Shown here: positions 17,260-24,222 of the stretch, piece after piece
How positions within the stretch are numbered: position 1 is the stretch's first letter
How the letters are laid out: each line of letters starts with the position of its first letter
NCBI GenBank assembly: GCA_022842925.1
Contig: JALHOQ010000013.1
Coordinates: 1-32,762, forward strand
Reading direction: 5' to 3'
DNA: 32,762 nt
Source: Bdellovibrionales bacterium
GTDB lineage: Bacteria; Bdellovibrionota; Bdellovibrionia; Bdellovibrionales; UBA1609
Translations under genes and position numbers: made by a program
Notes under the pieces: model-generated
Told to the model about the DNA's origin: nothing
The model's input: the letters and a program-made list of their open reading frames with translations, nothing else
Databases searched by the model: none

Positions 17260-17887
17260 GAGTCTTTAAGAAGCGCTCGGCAAAAATCTCGCGCACGGCC
17301 TCGCCGTCGACGGACCGGCGAAGTTCAGCCTCCAAAGAGGTCATCACACTCGCCGAAAATCCGCAGGGATTGATTCCCTTAAAGGCCTTGGGATCGTTAA
17401 AAATATTGATAGCGACTCCATGATAGGTCACCCACTTACGAACCGCGATTCCGATCGAGGCGATTTTCTTCGCGCCAATCCAAACACCGGTCAACGAAAC
17501 TCCGCCGACCTCCGCCGTGCGGGCTTCGCAACCCCTTAGGCCGCACTCGCGCAAAGAGGCCACGGTCGCCCGCTCCAGCGCTCTCAGGTAAGCGTGAATA
17601 TCCCGAGCCGGAATTTCGGGCCGCGCCTGGCGCAGGTCTAAAATCGGGTAGATCACGATTTGATTGGGTCCATGATAGGTCGCGCGCCCGCCGCGAGAAG
17701 TTTCAACGGTGTCGCCGGTCCAGCCAGACAAATCGTCTTTCGCAGTGGCCCGACCGAGCGTGACCACCGGCGGATGGGTGCAGATGATGAGTCGTTCCGT
17801 TTCGCCTGCGGCTACGGCATCGACCGCCAGCAGTTGCCGGCGGTTCGCTTCTTCGTAAGAAACCAATCCCCAACTATCTATGATCAC
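17210..17887 (-). CDS. lipB: Octanoyl-[acyl carrier protein]:protein N-octanoyltransferase
   Basis: VVTLGRATAKDDL, TSRGGRATYHGPNQIVIYPILDLR, IGAKKIASIGIAVRKWVTYHGVAINI, INPCGFSASVMTSL are LipB signatures. Confidence 0.93.
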   Translation of the reverse strand: MIIDSWGLVSYEEANRRQLLAVDAVAAGETERLIICTHPPVVTLGRATAKDDLSGWTGDTVETSRGGRATYHGPNQIVIYPILDLRQARPEIPARDIHAYLRALERATVASLRECGLRGCEARTAEVGGVSLTGVWIGAKKIASIGIAVRKWVTYHGVAINIFNDPKAFKGINPCGFSASVMTSLEAELRRSVDGEAVREIFAERFLKTLNLESSSKSAADAQFL

Positions 17888-19341
17888 GCGTTGGCACGGG
17901 GGCCAGGTCGCGCGGATCCTTGGAGCGGTTTCTGAATGATGTGAATCGCGTGTCCTAGAGTGGCCTCCGCCGCCTCCATCATGGTTTCGCCGAGAGTCGG
18001 GTGCGGGTGAATTGTCAGGGCTAAATCCTCAACACAAGCGCCCATCTCGATGGCCAAAGCCGCTTCTGAAATCAAGTTGCTCGCTTCGGGGCCCACAATG
18101 TGCACACCCAGCACGACGTGAGTCTTGGCATCGGCAATGATTTTTACAAAGCCCTCCGTCTCCATCATCGAGACGGCGCGGCCGTTCGCAGCGAAAGGGA
18201 ACTTGCCGATTTTGAGATCGGTATGCCCCTTGGCGCGAGCTTCGGACTCCATCAAACCGGCCGAAGCGATTTCGGGATCGACAAAAATCACAGCCGGAAC
18301 GGTTTTCGCGTCATAGGCTCGGTTATGACCAGCGATGACCTCGGCCACCAGCACGCCCTCGTGCGACGCTTTATGCGCCAACATAGGCTGGCAGGCCACA
18401 TCGCCGATGGCGTAAATGCCGGGAAGATTGGTTTTGCGCTGGCCATTTACGGTGACAAAACCCTTCGAGTCAATGGTGAGGCCGATGGCCTTCAAACCGG
18501 CTTGATCCGAATTCGGACGGCGGCCAACAGTCAGAAGAATCTTATCAGCTTTAATGGTCTGCTCTTTACCTTCGACATCGACGGTGACTTCCACTCCGTC
18601 TTTGGTTTTCTTCCAGCCCTTGGCCTTCGCGCTCAACATCACTTCGACGCCGTTCTTTTTTAGGCGGCGAGCCACGACTTGCACGCAATCCGGATCGGCC
18701 AAGCCGTTCAGTAGTGCGGGCGCGGCTTCGAGCACAGTTACGTTGGAACCGAGTTTGGCCATGTAGGAGCCAATCTCAAGGCCGATGTAACCGCCGCCGA
18801 TCACGACCAAGCGTTCGATTTTCTTGTCCTGGGCCAGGGCGCCGGTCGAAGACAGGACGTCTTTTTCGTCAATGGCGAAACCGGGAATCTCGATGGGACG
18901 CGAACCGGTGGCGATAACGTAGTTCGCGGCTTCAATGGTTGTGGTGCCTTCTTTGCCCTTAACGGTGAGAGACTTCGGTGAGGTGAATGTGGCTTCACCC
19001 ATCATCACAGTCACGCTATTGCCCTTAAGCAACTGCGCAACGCCACCCGACATTTTGTTGCAAACGGATTGCTTCCACTCCTGCAGCTTTTTGTAGTCGA
19101 GCTTTACGACTTCCGGCACCTGAAAGCCCATGGTCGGTCCATCGTGCATCATGCGGTGATGAAAGTGCGCGGCCGTAATCATGGCCTTGCTGGGAATGCA
19201 GCCCACGTTCAAGCAGACGCCACCAAGGAACTCCCGCTCGATCACGCAGGTCTTCTTACCCAGCTGAGCGGCTCGAATCGCGGCCACGTATCCGCCAGGC
19301 CCCGCGCCGATCACACATACATCAAACTTCTCTGTCGCCAT
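17884..19341 (-). CDS. lpdA: Dihydrolipoamide dehydrogenase (E3)
   Basis: VIGAGPGGYVAAIRAAQLGKKTCVIE, redox-active GGVCLNVGCIPSK, IYAIGDVACQPMLAHKASHEG, C-terminal HPHPTLGETMMEAAE. Confidence 0.96.
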   Translation of the reverse strand: MATEKFDVCVIGAGPGGYVAAIRAAQLGKKTCVIEREFLGGVCLNVGCIPSKAMITAAHFHHRMMHDGPTMGFQVPEVVKLDYKKLQEWKQSVCNKMSGGVAQLLKGNSVTVMMGEATFTSPKSLTVKGKEGTTTIEAANYVIATGSRPIEIPGFAIDEKDVLSSTGALAQDKKIERLVVIGGGYIGLEIGSYMAKLGSNVTVLEAAPALLNGLADPDCVQVVARRLKKNGVEVMLSAKAKGWKKTKDGVEVTVDVEGKEQTIKADKILLTVGRRPNSDQAGLKAIGLTIDSKGFVTVNGQRKTNLPGIYAIGDVACQPMLAHKASHEGVLVAEVIAGHNRAYDAKTVPAVIFVDPEIASAGLMESEARAKGHTDLKIGKFPFAANGRAVSMMETEGFVKIIADAKTHVVLGVHIVGPEASNLISEAALAIEMGACVEDLALTIHPHPTLGETMMEAAEATLGHAIHIIQKPLQGSARPGPRANA

Positions 19342-19386
19342 TTCTCCTCCAAAGTACCAGGTTCTTTTTTCAGAAGCGCTGCGCTA

Positions 19387-20748
19387 CTAAATCATGTCCA
19401 ACATCAACTGGCTCGGATTCTCGATCCGGCCCGCGAAAGCCTTCATAAAGTTCGCCGCCACCGCGCCGTCAATCAAACGGTGATCGCAGGTGATGGTGAA
19501 GTTCATAAACTGGCCGCGCGTAAACTCTTTTCCGTTCCACACCGGTTTGTCTTGGATCTTGTACATTCCCAGAATCGCGACTTCCGGATGATTGATGATC
19601 GGCGTGGCATAAAGTCCGCCGACACTGCCAATGTTGGTGATGGTGATGGTCGCGCCTTTCATGTCTTCGAGGGCGAGCTTACCTTCGCGCGCCTTACCCG
19701 CCAGCTGCTGAATCTCCTGCGAGATCTGCAACACGGTTTTGAAGTCGGCGTTTTTAACCACGGGAACCATCAAGCCGTTTGGCGTATCGGCGGCGAAGCC
19801 GACGTTGAAATACTTTTTGTATACGATCTCGCTGGCCTGATCGTCGAGGCTGGCGTTGAACATGGTGAACTCGCGGCAGGTCGCAATCAGCGCCTTCATA
19901 ACAAAAGGCAAATAGGTCACCTTCACGCCATACTTCTCAGCCGCCTCCTTGGCTTGCCCGCGCATCGCCACAAGCTGATCGACGCGCACTTCTTCCATCA
20001 AAGTGAAGTGCGGGATTACCTGCTTCGCCATCTGCAGATTCTCGGCGATTTTTTTGCGAACGCCCCGAAGTGGAACCCGCTCTTCTAAAGCGCCCTGTTG
20101 CGAAACAAACGCGTGCTTCGGAATTTGCACCGCAGTTTTGTTCACCGGCACCGGCATATTGCCAGATCCGTTGCTCCCCTTGGCCTTCAAAACGTCATCA
20201 CGGGTCACGCGTCCGGCCATGCCCGAACCGGCAATCGTATTGACGTCCACACCATGCTCACGCGCCAGCCGACGAGTGGCCGGCGTGGCGAGAACATTTG
20301 AAGCGGCGGCTGGAGGATAGAAGTCCATACCCGAGGCTTGGCTCGATACTCGAGTGCCGGCTGTGGGCGCGGTCGACGTCGACGTCGACGGGGCCGCAGG
20401 CTTCATACTCAGCGCCGCGGGACCGGCGGGCTTGGCGCTGCCGCCGTGACCGCCATTCGTGGCCGCCTTCGGAGCTTCCCCCTTCGGCGCGGCTTTCGCG
20501 GCGCCTCCGCCCTCACCGTCGAGAATTAGAATCACGGTTTCGATCGGAACGACGTCACCCTCTTTGAATTTCAACTCTTTAACCACGCCCGCATAAGGAC
20601 TCGGCACTTCCACGGTCGCTTTGTCGGTCATAAATTCAGCCACCGGCTGATCGGGCTTCACGGTGTCGCCCGGCTTAACCAGCCATTTCACCAATTCGCC
20701 TTCGGTTACGCCTTCACCGACATCGGGAAGTTTTACGTTTTGAGCCAT
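19387..20748 (-). CDS. Dihydrolipoamide acyltransferase (E2) of a 2-oxoacid dehydrogenase complex
   Basis: Lipoyl domain LPDVGEGVTEGELVKWLVKPGDTVKPDQPVAEFMTDKATVEVPSPYAG; Ala/Pro linker; peripheral subunit-binding domain ATPATRRLAREHGVDVNTIAGSGMAGRVTRDDV; catalytic DHRLIDGA. Confidence 0.94.
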   Translation of the reverse strand: MAQNVKLPDVGEGVTEGELVKWLVKPGDTVKPDQPVAEFMTDKATVEVPSPYAGVVKELKFKEGDVVPIETVILILDGEGGGAAKAAPKGEAPKAATNGGHGGSAKPAGPAALSMKPAAPSTSTSTAPTAGTRVSSQASGMDFYPPAAASNVLATPATRRLAREHGVDVNTIAGSGMAGRVTRDDVLKAKGSNGSGNMPVPVNKTAVQIPKHAFVSQQGALEERVPLRGVRKKIAENLQMAKQVIPHFTLMEEVRVDQLVAMRGQAKEAAEKYGVKVTYLPFVMKALIATCREFTMFNASLDDQASEIVYKKYFNVGFAADTPNGLMVPVVKNADFKTVLQISQEIQQLAGKAREGKLALEDMKGATITITNIGSVGGLYATPIINHPEVAILGMYKIQDKPVWNGKEFTRGQFMNFTITCDHRLIDGAVAANFMKAFAGRIENPSQLMLDMI

Positions 20749-20760
20749 CCGAGTTGCCTC

Positions 20761-21705
20761 CTAGATTTCCGCGACGGCTTCTTGCGCCGCCTGTTTACGT
20801 TTTTCAATGACACCTTTCATAAAGAACTCGCCGGCGCGATATGAGCTGCGCACGAGCGGTCCGCTGGCCACATACAAAAAGCCCATGCCTTCGGCTTCCG
20901 ACTGCCACTCTTTAAACTTTTCGGGGGTCACGAACGCTTCCACCGGCAAGTGCCGCTTCTGCGGTTGCAGATACTGGCCGAAGGTGACGACGTCGCAACC
21001 GACCGCGCGCAGATCGCGCAAAGTGTGACGGATTTCCTCGTCGGTTTCGCCTAAGCCCAGCATCAACGAAGTCTTAGTGAAGCGCGTGTGATCGCGTTCC
21101 TTCACGTACTCGAGCACGCGCAATGACTGCGCGTACCCCGCGCGCGGATCGCGCACGCGTTTCTGCAGACGCTCCACCGTTTCCACGTTGTGGGCGAACA
21201 CGTCCGGTTCGGCGTCGACGATATTGCCGATAAACTCTTCGTTGCCTTTAAAGTCGGGAGTCAAAACTTCAATAATCAAATCGGGCGCCGAAACTTTCAG
21301 GTTGCGCACGGTTTTGGCGAAGTGCATGGAGCCCTCGTCCGGAAGATCGTCGCGGTCGACTGAGGTCAGCACCACATAATCGAGCTTCATTTGGGCCACG
21401 GCAAAGGCGACCTTCTCGGGCTCTTGCAAATCGAGCTTGCCCTTCGGGTTCCCAGTTTTCACATTGCAAAAGCGGCAGCCGCGCGTGCACACTTCGCCCA
21501 TCAGCATGATCGTGGCCGTGCCGCCGCCCCAGCACTCCCCAATATTCGGGCATTGGGCTTCTTGGCAAACGGTGGCGAGATTGAGGCCTTTGAGCATCTC
21601 TTTGAGTTGCAAGTACCGCTCGCCCGCGGGCGCGCGCATTTTGATCCAGCTCGGTTTGGGCTGGCGCTTACGAGGGGCTTTGGCCGCTTTTTCTGCTTCT
21701 GACAT
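20761..21705 (-). CDS. lipA: Lipoyl synthase (radical SAM)
   Basis: CQEAQCPNIGECW and CTRGCRFC cluster motifs, LTSVDRDDLPDEGSMHFA, KTSLMLGLGETDEEI are diagnostic for LipA. Confidence 0.96.
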   Translation of the reverse strand: MSEAEKAAKAPRKRQPKPSWIKMRAPAGERYLQLKEMLKGLNLATVCQEAQCPNIGECWGGGTATIMLMGEVCTRGCRFCNVKTGNPKGKLDLQEPEKVAFAVAQMKLDYVVLTSVDRDDLPDEGSMHFAKTVRNLKVSAPDLIIEVLTPDFKGNEEFIGNIVDAEPDVFAHNVETVERLQKRVRDPRAGYAQSLRVLEYVKERDHTRFTKTSLMLGLGETDEEIRHTLRDLRAVGCDVVTFGQYLQPQKRHLPVEAFVTPEKFKEWQSEAEGMGFLYVASGPLVRSSYRAGEFFMKGVIEKRKQAAQEAVAEI

Positions 21706-21786
21706 GCACCCCCAGTTCTAGCCATCGGCCCTAAAAAAGTCTATGAAGCTGAGGTTTGCGCTCTGCAACAAGAGGATAAGAAACCG

Positions 21787-22506
21787 ATGCAATTCGAAGA
21801 ACCGATCCGCCGAGGAGAATTTCTCAAGCGCTACAAGCGATTTTTTGCCGATGTCCGTCTCGGTGATGAAGTGATTGTGGCTCATGTTCCCAATACGGGA
21901 AGCCTCAAAACCTGTCTGTTTGAGAACTGCCCTGCGGTGTGGACCGAGAGTTCCAATCCAGCGCGAAAGCTGAAGGCGACCTTGCAGTTTTTGCAGACGC
22001 CGACTGGTTGGGTGGGCGTGAACACCGCGCTGACCAACGATTTGGTGTTTGAGGCCTGGCGGGAGGGAATCGTGGCCGACTGGGCGCCGCTCAAGGGTTC
22101 GCGCCGTGAATTTAAGATTTCAAAAGAATCGCGGATCGATTTGGTTCTCGCCCCGACCGATGCCCACCTCGAGCAGAGAAGAGACCTGGTTTTTATAGAA
22201 GTCAAAAATGTATCGTTAAATGACGGCGGCATCGCCAAATTTCCCGACGCGGTCACTGAGCGCGGACAAAAGCATCTGCGAGAACTCATGCAGCTTAAAA
22301 AAGAAGGTCACGGCGCCGAAATCGTCTTTGTGATCCAACGCCAAGATTGCCAGAGTTTTGCCCCGGCTGATGACATCGACCCCGAATACGGGCGCCTTCT
22401 CCGCGAAGCCATTGCGACCGGCGTGCGCGCCCGCGCCTTCGCTTGCGATATCGACCCGGCGAGCGGCGTGCGGCTGAATCCGCGCGAACTGCCGATTCGG
22501 GTTTGA
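21787..22506 (+). CDS. sfsA: SfsA family protein (sugar fermentation stimulation protein A homologue)
   Basis: GEFLKRYKRFFADVRLGDEVIVAHVPNTGSLKTCLFENCPAVWTESSNPARKLKATLQ, RIDLVLAP, VFIEVKNVSL, FPDAVTERGQKHLRELM. Confidence 0.92.
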   Translation: MQFEEPIRRGEFLKRYKRFFADVRLGDEVIVAHVPNTGSLKTCLFENCPAVWTESSNPARKLKATLQFLQTPTGWVGVNTALTNDLVFEAWREGIVADWAPLKGSRREFKISKESRIDLVLAPTDAHLEQRRDLVFIEVKNVSLNDGGIAKFPDAVTERGQKHLRELMQLKKEGHGAEIVFVIQRQDCQSFAPADDIDPEYGRLLREAIATGVRARAFACDIDPASGVRLNPRELPIRV

Positions 22507-22521
22507 GTCATAGACATAAAA

Positions 22522-22544
22522 AAGCCAGGCTCATAACCTGGCTT
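22522..22544. terminator. Rho-independent terminator-like hairpin (best U-tract on the minus strand)
   Basis: AAGCCAGG-CTCATAA-CCTGGCTT; flanked by AAAAAA at 22518-22523, which reads as TTTTTT on the minus strand, and by a T-rich CTTCTTC stretch on the plus strand. Confidence 0.75.
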
Positions 22545-22570
22545 CTTCAGCTTCTTCTCTCCTCCAACAG

Positions 22571-22592
22571 AGATCAGGCCGTAGCCTGATCT
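22571..22592. repeat. 9-bp perfect stem-loop
   Basis: AGATCAGGC-CGTA-GCCTGATCT between convergent sfsA and the DsbA-like gene. Confidence 0.7.
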
Positions 22593-22610
22593 CTCACGGA
22601 GTGGTCGGCG

Positions 22611-22626
22611 GGCCTGGGTACAGGCC
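22611..22626. repeat. 6-bp stem-loop, third hairpin of the same convergent spacer
   Basis: GGCCTG-GGTA-CAGGCC. Confidence 0.5.
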
Positions 22627-22633
22627 GCGCGAA

Positions 22634-23410
22634 TTACTTCTTCTCTAAATGACGATCGATGATCTTCTTAAATTCCGGGAACGGATAAGCGCCTTTCAGC
22701 GACACGCCGTTGATCAGGAAGCCGGGAGTTCCCGAGAAGTCGAACTTCTTCGCCTCTTCCATATCGGCCGCAACGCGAGCGGTGACCGCTTCCGAGGTGA
22801 TGTCCTTCTCAACTTTCGCCAGATTGGCGCCGACTTTCTTGGCGGTGTCTTTTAAGAACTTTTCGCCGTCCTGGTTCAGCTTCGGCTGATTTTGGAAAAT
22901 CAGGTCGTGGAACTTCTCAGCCTTAGAGTGATCCTGAAGAGCGATCGCTTCGAAATACTTAGCGGCGGGCAATGCCATCGGGTGGAAGTCGAGCGGCAAG
23001 TGTTTAAAGACCACGCGGACTTTGTCTGGATACTGCTTCAGCACTTCTTTGACGGTGGCATATCCACGGCTGCAGTAGGGGCACTGGAAGTCGGAGTACT
23101 CAATGATGGTGATCGGCGCATCTTTTTTGCCGAAAATCACACGGCCGTCTTCAACTTTGGCCGCCTTTGGATTTTTAAACTCTTCATCCATGCGCGACGC
23201 TTCTTCCTTGGCCTCGTCTTCGCGCGCGGTCTCTTGTGCTGTGCGCACGGCCTCGTTCACCACTTCCACGAATTTCTTGGGATTGGCTTTGATGGCGTTG
23301 AATACGATGTCGGGGTTATCGACGAGGGTCTTTTCGATTTGCTGTTTGGAGGTGCAACCGGCGGTCACAAACAAAGCCAATACACCCACCACTAATGATG
23401 TCTTTTTCAA
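22634..23410 (-). CDS. DsbA-family thioredoxin-fold lipoprotein
   Basis: MKKTSLVVGVLALFVTAGCTSKQ (lipobox); ITIIEYSDFQCPYCSRGYATVKEVLKQYPDKVRVVFKHLPLDFHPMALPAA (CPYC active site); FSGTPGFLINGVSLKGAYPFPEF with cis-Pro motif GTPG. Confidence 0.9.
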   Translation of the reverse strand: MKKTSLVVGVLALFVTAGCTSKQQIEKTLVDNPDIVFNAIKANPKKFVEVVNEAVRTAQETAREDEAKEEASRMDEEFKNPKAAKVEDGRVIFGKKDAPITIIEYSDFQCPYCSRGYATVKEVLKQYPDKVRVVFKHLPLDFHPMALPAAKYFEAIALQDHSKAEKFHDLIFQNQPKLNQDGEKFLKDTAKKVGANLAKVEKDITSEAVTARVAADMEEAKKFDFSGTPGFLINGVSLKGAYPFPEFKKIIDRHLEKK

Positions 23411-23562
23411 GGGGGTTCTCCTTTATGATTGATACGTACGGTCACCATTGTGGCATAGAGCCCCAGCCGAGAGAAGCCATGTTGCGGAAATTTATGGCCT
23501 TAACCCGAATTTAAACATTGTGCGGCATAGACAAACGTCCCTTCCCACGCCACAATTTCCCA

Positions 23563-24219
23563 ATGAAACACATAATTTTGTCCCTCAGCTCGGTTATTTT
23601 TCTTTCATCTTGCGCCTCTAAAGGCTCAAGCGAAGGCTCCTTCTCCGGCGGTGGGTCGGTCGGACCCAACTTCAAGTACAACGAGTTGATGATCAAAGAT
23701 TACGACGAAATGTATGAAATGGTGCAGAGCTACCTGAATAAAGCAAAGGACTTAGCCGGCGAAGATGGTACCGCCAATGAAGACGAAGCGATCTCACAGC
23801 TTCGCCAGGGTCTCAAATTGATTTTCTCGCGGCCGAATAGTGACAATATGGTCGCGAAACTCGTGCCGGAAATTCGCCGCGTGCTGGTGGGCTTCAACGG
23901 TTTTGAGAGCAGCGTTAGCGCCATTGCCAACGAGGCCATCGGTTATGTGAAAAACGACGAAGCTCCAGTCAGTGTGCAGTCCACATCGCTCTTCATTCTC
24001 GATAACATCCTGGCCGAAATCCGCCCCGAGGTGGAAAACAACGCGCAAATGCGCGGCATCGTCGAACGCGTCCGCGATGCCCGAATCAGCTTGAGCAAAG
24101 ATGTCGCTACAGAGCGCAAAGTGCGGGGTATGTTCAGCACGAAGAGTCCGTCCGATGTCGCTCGCGACCTGCTGAAACGAGTCGACGAAAAGACCAAAGC
24201 AAATAAAAAGAAAAAGTAA
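23563..24219 (+). CDS. Putative lipoprotein, function unknown
   Basis: MKHIILSLSSVIFLSSCASKGSS is a classic lipobox from the internal ATG at 23563 (ORF track start 23518 is upstream of the signal). Confidence 0.7.
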   Translation: MKHIILSLSSVIFLSSCASKGSSEGSFSGGGSVGPNFKYNELMIKDYDEMYEMVQSYLNKAKDLAGEDGTANEDEAISQLRQGLKLIFSRPNSDNMVAKLVPEIRRVLVGFNGFESSVSAIANEAIGYVKNDEAPVSVQSTSLFILDNILAEIRPEVENNAQMRGIVERVRDARISLSKDVATERKVRGMFSTKSPSDVARDLLKRVDEKTKANKKKK

Positions 24220-24222
24220 CTC

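Noticed and set aside
19069-20088. 339-aa plus-strand ORF opposite lpdA/E2
   Set aside because: Fully antisense to two strongly supported genes; His/Arg/Leu-rich composition typical of a GC-rich shadow ORF; no recognisable motifs.
20370-20392. GTCGAC tandem palindromes (GGTCGACGTCGACGTCGACG)
   Set aside because: Falls in the Ala/Pro/Ser/Thr linker of E2 (STSTSTA codons); simple coding low complexity rather than a regulatory site.
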